Shown: positions 28,911-39,703, counted from the first letter of the stretch. The stretch is 64,000 nt of DNA from Rikenellaceae bacterium (GCA_900771335.1 CAAGNP010000012.1:1-64000), one strand, 5' to 3'. Numbers and translations are program-made. Notes: generated by a model from the sequence alone, not told the origin.

Positions 28911-28959
28911 AGAGGGTGACTAAAAAGTCATATGACTGATTAGTCACCCTCTTTTTTTT
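28911..28959 (+). terminator. Terminator of the right susCD operon
   Basis: AGAGGGTGACTAA (28911-28923) pairs perfectly with TTAGTCACCCTCT (28940-28952), followed by seven more T's. The loop itself contains the palindrome AGTCATATGACT. It starts 22 bases after the stop codon. Confidence 0.93.
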
Positions 28960-28960
28960 G

Positions 28961-29104
28961 TGCAATTCAGTGGCCACACAGGTAGTGCCCAGAATGGCCT
29001 CTGAATAGGTAAGATGTGGCTTATACTGGCCATTAGGCTGTAGAGGCCACGCAGGATACCACGGAAAGCCCCCAGACGGCGATTTATGTGGCTTCCGAAT
29101 TGCA
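28961..29104. repeat. 144-bp element with imperfect terminal inverted repeats
   Basis: TGCAATTC (28961-28968) and GAATTGCA (29097-29104) bound the element; over 19 bases the two ends match as inverted repeats at 15. Inside, TGGCCTCT (28995-29002) pairs with AGAGGCCA (29042-29049) around a further small hairpin. It is more GC-rich than its surroundings and has no long open frame. It could be a miniature inverted-repeat element or a structured RNA. It lies between two convergent operons and no target-site duplication is evident. Confidence 0.5.
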
Positions 29105-29126
29105 GAAAGAAAGAAAGTATACCAGA

Positions 29127-29906
29127 CTATGCTTTTACTGTAAGGAAGGCCTGCTCAGGTACAGATGGGACTATTTTTGAGACCATAGAACGCATTACCG
29201 AAGTGTCGCCGGTAGAGTAGAAAAGGCATTGGGACGATGGGGATTTGCGACTCTCCAGGGAGTCAAGCACCCTCTTGGTCTGCAAGGCTATAGCCGGGGC
29301 CGGATTGATGATTGAGACCTCCTCTGATGCGATTTTGCCAATGACAGGTTCGAGGAAAGGATAGTGGGTACATCCAAGGACAATGGCGTCTGCCCCAGCC
29401 TCTATCATAGGGTCGATATACTTGTGTAGAACCTTCTCGACCTCAGGGCCTTCTGTCTGTCCGCTCTCGACAAATTCGACAAGTCCCTCCCCCACTTTTT
29501 CGATAACCTGAACATCACTTGCAAATTTCTCAAGGGTATTGTGATACAGGGAGCCCTTGAAGGTATTTGCTGTCGCAAGGACACCTACTACTCCCGTTTT
29601 CGATGTGAGTGCTGCAGGCTTTATGGCCGGCTCCATCCCCACGAAAGGGATCGGATATTTTTCCCTCAGATATTTCACTGCCGCAGCAGTGGCTGTATTG
29701 CAAGCGATGACCACCACCTCGGCCCCTTTATCAATAAGGAACCGGGTGATAGCCTCTGCCCGCTCAATTATATATTCGACAGGTTTGTTTCCGTATGGGC
29801 AATGCGCTGCATCAGAGAGGTATACATAGTCCTGTTCAGGCATCAGTGCATACAGCTCCCTGAATACGGAAAGACCGCCCACTCCGGAATCAAAAACACC
29901 TATCAT
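29127..29906 (-). CDS. murI: Glutamate racemase
   Basis: Makes D-glutamate for peptidoglycan. It has 259 residues. The N-terminal IGVFDSGVGGLSVFREL motif, the first catalytic cysteine in VVIACNTATAA and the second in VLGCTHYPFL are present. It is the last of three closely spaced genes on the minus strand, starting 5 bases after the TlpA-like gene. Confidence 0.96.
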   Translation of the reverse strand: MIGVFDSGVGGLSVFRELYALMPEQDYVYLSDAAHCPYGNKPVEYIIERAEAITRFLIDKGAEVVVIACNTATAAAVKYLREKYPIPFVGMEPAIKPAALTSKTGVVGVLATANTFKGSLYHNTLEKFASDVQVIEKVGEGLVEFVESGQTEGPEVEKVLHKYIDPMIEAGADAIVLGCTHYPFLEPVIGKIASEEVSIINPAPAIALQTKRVLDSLESRKSPSSQCLFYSTGDTSVMRSMVSKIVPSVPEQAFLTVKA

Positions 29907-29911
29907 ACAGA

Positions 29912-31027
29912 CTATTTAAGGTGCTCCTCAAGAAGTTTGATAATCTCCTCTTCAGATACTCTGCGTGCGATGATTTTACCCTCTGCATCCACGAAAGCAT
30001 TTTGAGGGATATATCTTACGTTGTAAAGTTTTGCAGCCTCAGTATCCCAGAAATTGATGTCTGAAACTTGTGTCCAAGTCAACTTGTCTGTCTTGATAGC
30101 GTCAAGCCATTGGTCTCTGTCTCTATCAAGAGATACACCTAGGATTTCGAAACCTTTCTTGTGGTACTCTTTGTAGATTTTCACAAGTTTAGGGTTGAAC
30201 TGACGGCAAGGGTTGCACCAACCAGCCCAGAAATCAATCATAGTCACTTTACCTTTCTTATACACATCAGAAAGTGTAACCTCATTACCATCAGGATCCT
30301 TCATAGTAAAATCAGGAGCTACCTGGCCCACCTGAAGTGCTCTCTCCTTAACGATAAGTTCTTCTGCTGCCAATAGTTTTTTATGGTTAGCAAAACGCTC
30401 GTCTGCTTTGAATTTGGCCAATTCTTCTTCAGCGACAGCAAGATCCTTATCAAGAACTGAACTTGCAAACTGCATTAGTGCGTAGTAGCTGAGAGGATTT
30501 GCAGAGACTACAGAGTCAGAGAATGCGGTTACTCTTGCATCCACCTCATCGAAAAGGGCTACGATCTCCTCTTTTCTCTCTGCTGTGGTCTCTTTTGATC
30601 TGTACTCGTCCAAAAGGGCTTTACGGTCTGGAATAAGTTCATTTTGAACTTCCTTGCCATATTGGTTTACCATAGTTACAAGAGCCTGGGTCTCACCACC
30701 TTTAACTTCTGCTTCTGCCAATTTATCAGATGCAGCATTAACTGTGAAAGAGGTATTTTCAAGGAAAAGTGTTACATATCCTGGAAGACCTTCCACCTGG
30801 ATATAATAATTCTCAGGATCTGCTACTACACCTGTGAACTCAAACTTACCATTCACCAAGTCAACAGTATCTCTGGTTGGATTTTTTCTATCTGAGCTTA
30901 CCAAATAAGCTTTACCATTCTTTAGAACTTCGTCTTCACCTGTAACATTACCTGTGATCTTATAGCCGCCATTTGAGCAAGAGGCGAAAGCCACTACAGC
31001 AGCTGCCAATAGGAATAATTTCTTCAT
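29912..31027 (-). CDS. TlpA-like thiol:disulfide oxidoreductase lipoprotein with DUF4369-type N-terminus
   Basis: Envelope thioredoxin-fold protein, 371 residues from ATG 31027. Lipoprotein signal MKKLFLLAAAVVAFAS then Cys. The N-terminal beta domain (about 20-115, YKITGNVTGEDEVLKNGKAY) is of the DUF4369 type, followed by a helical linker and a C-terminal redoxin domain (about 235-371) with the active site AGWCNPCRQF. Proteins of this layout are numerous in Bacteroidales and are thought to reduce or isomerise disulfides outside the inner membrane. It lies 13 bases after the gamma-carbonic-anhydrase-like gene. Confidence 0.9.
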   Translation of the reverse strand: MKKLFLLAAAVVAFASCSNGGYKITGNVTGEDEVLKNGKAYLVSSDRKNPTRDTVDLVNGKFEFTGVVADPENYYIQVEGLPGYVTLFLENTSFTVNAASDKLAEAEVKGGETQALVTMVNQYGKEVQNELIPDRKALLDEYRSKETTAERKEEIVALFDEVDARVTAFSDSVVSANPLSYYALMQFASSVLDKDLAVAEEELAKFKADERFANHKKLLAAEELIVKERALQVGQVAPDFTMKDPDGNEVTLSDVYKKGKVTMIDFWAGWCNPCRQFNPKLVKIYKEYHKKGFEILGVSLDRDRDQWLDAIKTDKLTWTQVSDINFWDTEAAKLYNVRYIPQNAFVDAEGKIIARRVSEEEIIKLLEEHLK

Positions 31028-31040
31028 ATCTGTATTAGTT

Positions 31041-31565
31041 TTATTTGTAATTTTCTTCGTCAAGGAACCACTCTTTGTACATCATATAGCCCTGAGCATT
31101 CTTGTGTGCCGCTGCAGTTATCTCCTCACTACCCTCTTTAACTTGGGTAGCAGGAATTCCAGCATATACACCAGGCTCAAGTTTCTTGTTTGACAGTACC
31201 ACTGCTCCTGCTGCAATAATACTGCCATCTGCCACTTCTGCATTGTCCATAAGGATAGCGCCCATACCGACAAGGACATTGCTACCCACTTTTGCACCAT
31301 GGATAATGGCATTATGACCTACTGAGACATCGTTTCCTACCTCTACTATAGATCTTTTATGCAATGTATGGAGGACAGCTCCATCCTGAATATTTACCCT
31401 GTCCCCTACTCTGATAGGGTTAACATCTCCCCTTAGTACACAAGAGTACCAGATACTGCAGTCATCTCCAATAACCACATCCCCTACTATTACCGCATTT
31501 TCTGCTATAAAACAGTTTTTGCCGATCTTAGGGGTAAAGCCGTTCAATGATTTGATTATCGCCAT
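31041..31565 (-). CDS. Gamma-carbonic-anhydrase-like hexapeptide-repeat protein
   Basis: Left-handed beta-helix protein of 174 residues from ATG 31565; the upstream extension was rejected because family members start with the short lead MAIIKSLNGFTPKIG. Hexapeptide repeats run through about residues 15-150. The His ligands of the gamma-carbonic anhydrase (Cam/YrdA) family are in place: DGAVLHTLH and VGHNAIIHG. Activity is not certain, since many YrdA-type proteins have no measured anhydrase activity. It is the first gene of the set with tlpA-like and murI; a TAnnTTTG-type -7 element (CAAATATA at 31585-31592 on the plus strand) lies upstream. Confidence 0.88.
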   Translation of the reverse strand: MAIIKSLNGFTPKIGKNCFIAENAVIVGDVVIGDDCSIWYSCVLRGDVNPIRVGDRVNIQDGAVLHTLHKRSIVEVGNDVSVGHNAIIHGAKVGSNVLVGMGAILMDNAEVADGSIIAAGAVVLSNKKLEPGVYAGIPATQVKEGSEEITAAAHKNAQGYMMYKEWFLDEENYK

Positions 31566-31603
31566 ATAAATGAATATTAACCCACAAATATAAGAATTAT
31601 TTA

Positions 31604-31634
31604 TAAAAAAAGAGGGCAACGTAATGTTGCCCTC
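31604..31634 (-). terminator. Terminator of the gdhA/kor region
   Basis: GAGGGCAAC (31612-31620) pairs perfectly with GTTGCCCTC (31626-31634), loop GTAAT. On the minus strand it is followed by seven U's (A-run 31605-31611). It lies 26 bases past the gdhA stop. Confidence 0.92.
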
Positions 31635-31660
31635 CTGTTTATGATTAATGCGGTTCAGGA

Positions 31661-33004
<1,344 letters not shown>

Positions 33005-33056
33005 AATAATGTTTATTGATTAAAGTTTATTGTTAATATTTAAGGTATTCTGTTTG

Positions 33057-34076
33057 TTATTTCACTTCCCAAGTAGCGCCACTGTGAAGAAGTTCATCCA
33101 CTGAATGGATCTTGGCAGCTGCCTTAACCTCTTCCAATTGAGCCTCTACTCTCTGATCGTATGTACCATCCTCCACATCACGGATAACACCGAGTGCTAC
33201 AGGATAATCAGGATGTTTCATATCTACCAACATAGTGTGGATAGACATATCCTGACAATGGGCATCGTGAACCAAGATATCTTTTTCAGTCACACCGTTC
33301 TCACCGATTTTAACCACTTTAAGCTTACCGTCTTCACCAAGAACAAGACCTTTGTCCCTATCTTTACCGAAGATCATAGGCTCACCGTGACGAAGAACGA
33401 TAGTTCTATCAGCTCTTACCTCTTTGTCGGTAATCTCTTTGTGTGTACCGTCATTGTAGATAACACAGTTAACCAACATCTCAGTTACTGAGCAGCCTGC
33501 ATGTTTTGCAGATGCAACGAACACTTCCTGATTAAGCTTGATCTCTGAGTCGATGCTGCGGGCAAAGAATGTACCTCTTGCACCCAATACCAGAGTACCA
33601 GGGTTGAATGGTTGCTCTACTGTACCATAAGGAGAAGTTTTGGTGATTTTTCCTAGTGGAGATGTAGGTGAGTATTGACCTTTAGTAAGACCATAGATTC
33701 TATTGTTGAACAATACGATATTGATATCGATGTTACGACGGATAGCGTGGATGAAGTGGTTACCACCGATAGCCAAAGAGTCACCGTCACCTGTAGCTTG
33801 CCATACAGCAAGTTTAGGGTTAGCCACTTTTACACCTGTAGAGATGGCAGTAGCACGGCCGTGGATACTGTGGAAACCATAAGTGTTCATATAGTAAGGA
33901 AGACGTGATGAACATCCGATACCTGAGATAAATACGAAGTCCTCAAGGTTATAGTTCATAGCTTCTGCAACTTCAGGCATAGCCCTTTGTAGAGACATAA
34001 GGACCATATGGTCACCACAACCTGGGCACCATCTTACTTCCTGATTGCTTTTAAAATCTTGTGCTGTATATTTCAT
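33057..34076 (-). CDS. korB: 2-oxoglutarate:ferredoxin oxidoreductase, beta subunit
   Basis: Thiamine-diphosphate-binding subunit, 339 residues. The N-terminal CPGCGDH cysteines and a third in GIGCSSRLPYY, plus one in NCVIYNDGTH, would hold the [4Fe-4S] cluster. The ThDP/Mg motif is GDGDSLAIGGNH with downstream NNRIYGLTKGQYSPTS. Paired with korA, 17 bases upstream. The exact 2-oxoacid is inferred from the family and the gdhA neighbour. Confidence 0.93.
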   Translation of the reverse strand: MKYTAQDFKSNQEVRWCPGCGDHMVLMSLQRAMPEVAEAMNYNLEDFVFISGIGCSSRLPYYMNTYGFHSIHGRATAISTGVKVANPKLAVWQATGDGDSLAIGGNHFIHAIRRNIDINIVLFNNRIYGLTKGQYSPTSPLGKITKTSPYGTVEQPFNPGTLVLGARGTFFARSIDSEIKLNQEVFVASAKHAGCSVTEMLVNCVIYNDGTHKEITDKEVRADRTIVLRHGEPMIFGKDRDKGLVLGEDGKLKVVKIGENGVTEKDILVHDAHCQDMSIHTMLVDMKHPDYPVALGVIRDVEDGTYDQRVEAQLEEVKAAAKIHSVDELLHSGATWEVK

Positions 34077-34093
34077 AATCGAACTTCCTCCTA

Positions 34094-35926
34094 TTATAGA
34101 ATATTATTAACTGCATCTACAACATCTTTCACGATGAAAGGCTGACCTTGAACTTTGTTCAATTGGTGGTAGTGGAATTGTGGATGCTTGTCTCTCAAAT
34201 ATGCTGCAAACTGACCACTGTTCAACTCGCAAACGATAATCTTCTTGAATTTAGAGAATACCTCTGCAGTGTTCTTTGGTAGTGGATTGATATAGTCGAA
34301 GTGTGCAAGTGACACGCTCTTACCTTCAGCCTGAAGATCTTTGACTGCTGTATAAAGGTGACCGAAAGTACCACCCCAACCAACGATAAGAACTTCACCT
34401 TCAGCTTCGCCGATAACCTCAACATCTGGGATGTAATTGGCTACTCTTGCCACTTTCTCAGCACGTGCAGCGCACATCATTTCGTGGTTTTGAGGATCTG
34501 AAGAGATTACACCTTCTGGGGTCTTCTCAAGACCACCTACACGGTGCATAAGACCAGGTGTTCCAGGAACAGCCCATTGTCTTGCAAATCTCTCTTCATC
34601 TCTTACATATGGTTTGAATTTACCTTCACACTCAGTAACTACTGGAGCTACGATTGAAGGGTAATCTTTCATAGATGGAATCTTCCAAGGCTCAGAACCG
34701 TTGCCAAGGAAACCTTCAGTAAGAAGGATAACCGGCATCATGTGCTCCAATGCATATTTACCTGCATAGAATGCTTTGTCGAAACAGTCTGATGGAGAGT
34801 GAGCTGCCATAACCATGATAGGGCACTCACCGTTACGTCCGTAAAGAGCCTGGTTAAGGTCTGTCTGTTCAGTCTTGGTAGGGATACCTGTTGATGGACC
34901 ACTACGCTGTACATCTACGATTACAAGAGGAAGCTCGGTAATCATAGCAAGACCAAGAGCCTCAGATTTTAGTGAAAGACCAGGACCTGAAGTGGTAGTC
35001 ACAGCGAAGTTACCTGCATAAGCAGCACCGATAGCTGTACAGATACCAGAGATCTCGTCTTCACATTGAACGGTTTTAGCACCAAGGTTTTTGTAGATAG
35101 CAAGTTCTTCAAGAACTGCAGTAGCAGGGGTGATAGGGTAAGAACCGCAGAACAATGGAATACCCGATTTTTCTGAAGCTGCCAAAAGACCCCAAGCAGT
35201 AGCCTGGTTACCGTTGATATTTCTGTATACACCTTTTTCCTGTTTTGCAGGAGCTACAGTGTAAGTATTTGCTATAGCGTGGATATTGCTTGCGTAGTTG
35301 AAACCATCCTTCAACACCTTTTTATTAACATCTATCAGCTGTGGTTTCTTCTTGAATTTCTTCTCAAGATATTCGAAGGTATGATCCATCTCTCTGTTGA
35401 AAAGGTAAAAACACATACCAAGGGTAAACATGTTTTTACAACGTACGATGGATTTGTTATCAAGACCACTATCTTTCAAAGACTCTTTGGTAAGTGTAGT
35501 GATAGGTGAAACGATAATGTTTCTGTCCTGAATCTTCAATTCCTCAAAAGGATTCATAGTCTGGAAACCTGCCCTTACGATATTTGCCTCATCGAAAGCA
35601 TCTTCGTCAAGGATAATTGTAGCGGTAGGCTTGGTCCATTTAGCATTAGCTCTTAGAGCCGCAGGGTTCATAGCGACAAGTACATCGCAGAAGTCACCTG
35701 GAGTGTTGATCTCTACAGCTCCAATATGAACCTGGAATCCAGAAACACCTGAAACAGTACCTTGAGGAGCTCTAATCTCTGCAGGATAATCAGGGAATGT
35801 AGAAATTTCATTGCCGTACAATGCAGATGAATCTGCGAATAGAGTACCGGTCAATTGCATACCATCACCCGAGTCACCAGCGAAACGGATAACAACATCT
35901 TGTATGTCAATAACTTTGTGCTGCAT
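34094..35926 (-). CDS. korA: 2-oxoglutarate:ferredoxin oxidoreductase, fused gamma-alpha subunit
   Basis: A 610-residue fusion: the gamma domain comes first (about 1-190, VIRFAGDSGDGMQLTGTLFA, PDYPAEIRAPQGTVSG), followed by the alpha (pyrimidine-binding and domain II) region (about 210-610, GNQATAWGLLAASEKSG, YPITPATAVLEEL, TTSGPGLSLKSEALGLA). This fused form is the usual one in Bacteroidota. It is the first gene of korAB, with a promoter just upstream. Confidence 0.94.
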   Translation of the reverse strand: MQHKVIDIQDVVIRFAGDSGDGMQLTGTLFADSSALYGNEISTFPDYPAEIRAPQGTVSGVSGFQVHIGAVEINTPGDFCDVLVAMNPAALRANAKWTKPTATIILDEDAFDEANIVRAGFQTMNPFEELKIQDRNIIVSPITTLTKESLKDSGLDNKSIVRCKNMFTLGMCFYLFNREMDHTFEYLEKKFKKKPQLIDVNKKVLKDGFNYASNIHAIANTYTVAPAKQEKGVYRNINGNQATAWGLLAASEKSGIPLFCGSYPITPATAVLEELAIYKNLGAKTVQCEDEISGICTAIGAAYAGNFAVTTTSGPGLSLKSEALGLAMITELPLVIVDVQRSGPSTGIPTKTEQTDLNQALYGRNGECPIMVMAAHSPSDCFDKAFYAGKYALEHMMPVILLTEGFLGNGSEPWKIPSMKDYPSIVAPVVTECEGKFKPYVRDEERFARQWAVPGTPGLMHRVGGLEKTPEGVISSDPQNHEMMCAARAEKVARVANYIPDVEVIGEAEGEVLIVGWGGTFGHLYTAVKDLQAEGKSVSLAHFDYINPLPKNTAEVFSKFKKIIVCELNSGQFAAYLRDKHPQFHYHQLNKVQGQPFIVKDVVDAVNNIL

Positions 35927-35951
35927 AAATTTATATATAGTTTAGTAAAGA

Positions 35952-35984
35952 CAAATTTAAGCATTATTTTCTCACTTAGCCAAT
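35952..35984 (-). promoter_or_regulatory. Promoter of korAB
   Basis: On the minus strand TAAATTTG (35952-35959) matches the -7 element TAnnTTTG. ATTG (35981-35984) lies 21 bases upstream and matches three of four bases of the -33 TTTG. It places the transcript start about 20 bases before the korA ATG. Confidence 0.6.
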
Positions 35985-35994
35985 TTATTTTAAC

Positions 35995-36029
35995 AAAAAA
36001 GAGAGACCGCTTAAAAATGGTCTCTCTTT
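35995..36029 (-). terminator. Terminator of the nadK-uppS-bamA-ompH operon
   Basis: GAGAGACC (36001-36008) pairs with GGTCTCTC (36019-36026), extended by AAA/TTT. The minus strand reads into a six-U run (35995-36000). It lies 30 bases after the last ompH-like gene. Confidence 0.88.
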
Positions 36030-36059
36030 ATGCTGTTTTGACTTACAATCTGTGACAGA

Positions 36060-36608
36060 TTATTGGGCTGGTTGCTGAGCTTTAAGTTTTTTGTCCAATG
36101 GAATATTCAAAGCTTTTTTCAACATCTCAGTCACATCTACGCTCACTGCATCGTTAACGAAACATACAGAACCTGCTGACAAATCGAAGATGTATACGAA
36201 GCCGTTTGATTTACCCAAGCTCTCCAATGCCTCAAAGGCTTTTGCCTGAATTGGTGTAATCAGCTCCTGCTGTTTTGCCTGAAGATCCTGCTGTGCGCTT
36301 GCCTGGAACTGTTGCAGTCTTTGTTGCATGCTCTCAAGTTCCTGTGTTTTGGCCTGAACTACAGCTGGTGTCCAGTTTGCACTCATCTGCTCATAGTTGT
36401 TTACTTTGGTCTGGAACTCGTTCTGCATAGAAACGAATGTCTCCTGAAGTTCTCTGCCGTATTTCTCCAATACTACCTGTGCAGAATCCATTTCATCCAT
36501 AAGGAAGATAACCTCCTGCATATTAACGTGACCAAATTTCAACTCCTGAGCATAAGATGCCACAGAGCCATAAAGAGCAACAAAAAGAATGATTAATAAT
36601 TTTTTCAT
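36060..36608 (-). CDS. OmpH/Skp-family periplasmic chaperone (1)
   Basis: Skp-type holdase for outer-membrane proteins in transit. It has 182 residues with signal peptide MKKLLIILFVALYGSVASYA. The N-terminal strand KFGHVNMQEVIFLMDEMDSA and C-terminal core FVYIFDLSAGSVCFVND frame a long charged coiled coil (about 45-125). Last gene of the bamA operon, 17 bases after a paralogue of the same family. The C-terminal tail carries an extra Lys/Gln-rich stretch. Confidence 0.9.
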   Translation of the reverse strand: MKKLLIILFVALYGSVASYAQELKFGHVNMQEVIFLMDEMDSAQVVLEKYGRELQETFVSMQNEFQTKVNNYEQMSANWTPAVVQAKTQELESMQQRLQQFQASAQQDLQAKQQELITPIQAKAFEALESLGKSNGFVYIFDLSAGSVCFVNDAVSVDVTEMLKKALNIPLDKKLKAQQPAQ

Positions 36609-36625
36609 AGTGTATTATTTTAATT

Positions 36626-37129
36626 TTATAAATTTCTGACTACTTCAAGACTGAGATCCTCAGCCTCATTATAATAAGCCACGCCCTGCACAGCAGAGAG
36701 ATCTATGATAAGTGAATATCCCCCCTTCTGAGCCACTTTACGGATAGCATTGTCCACTTTGGACTTGATCGGATTCAGTAACTGCTCAGATTTTTTAGCC
36801 ATAACCCCATTCTCACCAAAGTACTCTTTCTGCTTTGCCTGCAAATTTCGCTCCATATTGATTATCTGGTTCTCAGAATTCTGACGGGCAGACTCGCTGA
36901 GAGACCCCCTCTCCGATTGATATTTCGCATAAGCCTCATCTATCTTAGCCTTCTCCTTCTCAATATATTGCTTGTACTGGTTGCCCAGTTTTTCCAGGGT
37001 CTGCACTGCTGTATTGTACTCAGGCACCTGACTTAAAATGGTCTGGGTATTGAGATAACCCACCTTTTGTCCGTTTGAGACAAATGAACAAAGAAGGATT
37101 GTGACAATAATTGTAAGTACCTTTTTCAT
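36626..37129 (-). CDS. OmpH/Skp-family periplasmic chaperone (2)
   Basis: Second Skp-like chaperone of 167 residues, signal peptide MKKVLTIIVTILLCSFVSNG. KVGYLNTQTILSQVPEYNTA opens the domain, a coiled coil covers about residues 40-115, and the core closes with YSLIIDLSAVQGVAYYNEAED. It starts 13 bases after bamA, the same bamA-skp order as in E. coli, which supports its role in outer-membrane protein delivery. Confidence 0.92.
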   Translation of the reverse strand: MKKVLTIIVTILLCSFVSNGQKVGYLNTQTILSQVPEYNTAVQTLEKLGNQYKQYIEKEKAKIDEAYAKYQSERGSLSESARQNSENQIINMERNLQAKQKEYFGENGVMAKKSEQLLNPIKSKVDNAIRKVAQKGGYSLIIDLSAVQGVAYYNEAEDLSLEVVRNL

Positions 37130-37142
37130 ATTCAGACAAAAA

Positions 37143-39668
37143 TTAGAATTGCTGACCTATTACGAAGTGGAACTGCGAACCGCTTCTCTCCTTGTTGAGA
37201 ACAGGATCGAATCCCCATCCCCAGTCGATACCGAGAAGACCCACCATAGGAAGCATAACCCTCAGACCCACACCTGCAGATCTCTTGATCTCGAAAGGAT
37301 TGAATTTCTCGATTTTTTCCCAACAGTTACCTCCTTCCAGGAACAAAAGGGCAAAGATGGTAGAAGATGGCTGAAGCACCAAAGGATACCTCAACTCAAT
37401 GGTAAATTTGTCATATATGTGACCTGAATATACACCATCTTCATTTACAGGTGTCAATGAATAGTTCTCGTAACCTCTGAGTGCTATAATTTCAGAACCG
37501 TATGTATTGTAACCCGACATACCGTCACCACCCACCTGATAGCCTTCGAATGGAGAGTAGCCCCATTTCTTGTTATATGAACCGAGATATCCGAACTGCG
37601 CCCTTGCCATCAAAATCAGGTCACCCACAATTTTGGTATACAATGCTCCTTTGAATGTCCATTTGTGATACTCGATCCAGCGGTATCTCTCCTGATCAGA
37701 CATACTGTTATAATCGAGATTCTGATCTCTGAACAATGAATATGGAGGTGTCAGCTGGACAGAGAATGTAAAGTCTGATCCCTGACGGGGGAACACCTGC
37801 TGGTCTGTAGAGTTTCTGGACAAGGTGGCCTTATAACTGAAGTTGTTTGACTGACCTGTAGAGAAGAGGAAGTTATATCCCCAGTCATGAAGGTTGTATG
37901 CCTGCCAGCTCAACTCATGGTAAAGGACGAAATAGTTGTCAGGCCATTTCAGTCTGCTACCAAGTGATGCAGCCACACCATACACCTCAAAATATTCATC
38001 AGGGTTCTGATAGAAATAATATGAGTTTGTCTGTCTGGTATAATATCCAGACAAGCTGAATGAGGTAGGCTTCTTACCGAACAGCCAAGGCTCCATAAAG
38101 CTGACACTCGCTGCAGTATAGTATGTACCATTGGTCTGGAATCTCAAAGAGAGCACCTGGGCATCACCAAGTGGGACAGGTCTCCAGGCCCCTTTATCAA
38201 ACATCCTCTTCACAGAGAAGTTATTGAAGCTGACACCTACAGTACCCACAAACGAGTAACCGCCCCAACCGCCGGAAAGTTCCAGCTGGCTGTTTGGCTT
38301 TTCAAGGACATTGTAGGCCACATCCACAGTATTTGTCATCTGGTTAGGGATCAGAGTATAACCTTTCGATGGATCCATCGCATGCTCAGGATCAAAGTGT
38401 CCCATAGATGAGATCTCCCTGATAGAACGTTCGAACATTGATTGGCTATACAAATAGCCCGGCTTGGTGAATATCTGTCTTCTTACGATCTTCTCATTGG
38501 TAATGGTATTACCGCTGACTATGATATTATTGAAGGTAGCAGGTTTCCCTTCCACCATTCTCATCTCCACATCTACAGAGTCCCCCACTATATTCAACTC
38601 CACTGGGATAACATTGAAGAAAAGGTAACCCAAGTCCCTGTACATGGTACCCACATCCATAAACTGCTTTTTAGGGTCACCATTCAGACGCTTGTTCATA
38701 TTTACCACATCATAGACATCACCTTTTTTGATCATAAGGACATTGTTCAACTCCTCCTCTGTGTAAAGGGAGTTTCCTGTCCAGGTGATATTTCTGAAAT
38801 AGTATCTCTTACCTTCGTCTATTTTAAACTTGATGGCAAGCCTGTTTGGCTCGATATAATACATGGAGTCGCTGATAATCTTGGCATCCCTGAAACCGGC
38901 CTCATTGAAAGCCTCGATCATGGCACGCTTGTCATTATCATACTCTTTTTCCTTGAATTTCTTGGATGAGAAGAAGTTACGGAAACGCATGTCCCTGGTA
39001 TTCTTCATGGCCTTCACAAGCTTGCCCTCCTTCACATTATGTACACCCTCAAACTCTATCAGCTTGATTTTGACCTTCTGGCCTTTCTTTACATCAAATG
39101 TGACACGGACAGCATTTTTGATCACAGTATCGCGCTCCTGTATAACATCCACCTCACAATTCTGAAAACCTTTCTCCTTGTAATAGTCCTTGATTATACC
39201 GATATTGGTCTTTATGCCATATTCAGAAAGCTCTGCACCTCTGCGGAGGCTCAATTTCTCCTGCAGGTCAGAACGCTCACCACTTTTTACACCCACAAAA
39301 CTCCATTTTGACACACGTGGTCTCTCTGTTAGTGTAAGCTTGAAATATGCTGTATCTCTGGTAGGAACCAATGAATCAATAGAGATGGCGACATTTTCGA
39401 AATAGCGCTGAAGCCACACCCTTTTTACGACAGCAGTAAGCTCCTCGCTTGGAACTTTAACCTTCTGCCCCACCTTCAGTCCTGTAAGTGCAATAATCTG
39501 ATCCTTATTCAGGTATTTTATCCCCTCTACGTCTACTCCACCTACTATATAATTCGTAGGTTTTTCATAATTAACGACTACTCCATTTGAGCTTTTCTCC
39601 TCCTGAGCCATCAGAAAAAGTGGGCACAAACAAAGTAATGCAGTGATATACAGCTTCTTAAAATTCAT
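37143..39668 (-). CDS. bamA: Outer-membrane protein assembly factor BamA
   Basis: Inserts beta-barrel proteins into the outer membrane. It has 841 residues with signal peptide MNFKKLYITALLCLCPLFLM. Five POTRA-type repeats cover about residues 35-440 (GVDVEGIKYLNKDQIIALTG, IKLIEFEGVHNVKEG, FRNITWTGNSLYTEEELNN, NNIIVSGNTITNEKIVRRQI). The 16-strand barrel follows, with YSLTPV near the conserved loop region, and the protein ends in Phe (HFVIGQQF). It is followed by two skp-like genes and preceded by uppS. Confidence 0.96.
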   Translation of the reverse strand: MNFKKLYITALLCLCPLFLMAQEEKSSNGVVVNYEKPTNYIVGGVDVEGIKYLNKDQIIALTGLKVGQKVKVPSEELTAVVKRVWLQRYFENVAISIDSLVPTRDTAYFKLTLTERPRVSKWSFVGVKSGERSDLQEKLSLRRGAELSEYGIKTNIGIIKDYYKEKGFQNCEVDVIQERDTVIKNAVRVTFDVKKGQKVKIKLIEFEGVHNVKEGKLVKAMKNTRDMRFRNFFSSKKFKEKEYDNDKRAMIEAFNEAGFRDAKIISDSMYYIEPNRLAIKFKIDEGKRYYFRNITWTGNSLYTEEELNNVLMIKKGDVYDVVNMNKRLNGDPKKQFMDVGTMYRDLGYLFFNVIPVELNIVGDSVDVEMRMVEGKPATFNNIIVSGNTITNEKIVRRQIFTKPGYLYSQSMFERSIREISSMGHFDPEHAMDPSKGYTLIPNQMTNTVDVAYNVLEKPNSQLELSGGWGGYSFVGTVGVSFNNFSVKRMFDKGAWRPVPLGDAQVLSLRFQTNGTYYTAASVSFMEPWLFGKKPTSFSLSGYYTRQTNSYYFYQNPDEYFEVYGVAASLGSRLKWPDNYFVLYHELSWQAYNLHDWGYNFLFSTGQSNNFSYKATLSRNSTDQQVFPRQGSDFTFSVQLTPPYSLFRDQNLDYNSMSDQERYRWIEYHKWTFKGALYTKIVGDLILMARAQFGYLGSYNKKWGYSPFEGYQVGGDGMSGYNTYGSEIIALRGYENYSLTPVNEDGVYSGHIYDKFTIELRYPLVLQPSSTIFALLFLEGGNCWEKIEKFNPFEIKRSAGVGLRVMLPMVGLLGIDWGWGFDPVLNKERSGSQFHFVIGQQF

Positions 39669-39690
39669 CGGTTAATCGTAAGTCAATCTG

Positions 39691-39698
39691 CAAATATA
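39691..39698 (-). promoter_or_regulatory. Possible -7 element upstream of bamA
   Basis: Minus-strand TATATTTG, a full match to TAnnTTTG, 23 bases before the bamA ATG and 6 bases past the end of uppS. No good -33 TTTG at the right distance, so a weak or regulated internal promoter at best. Confidence 0.4.
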
Positions 39699-39703
39699 CT
39701 ACT

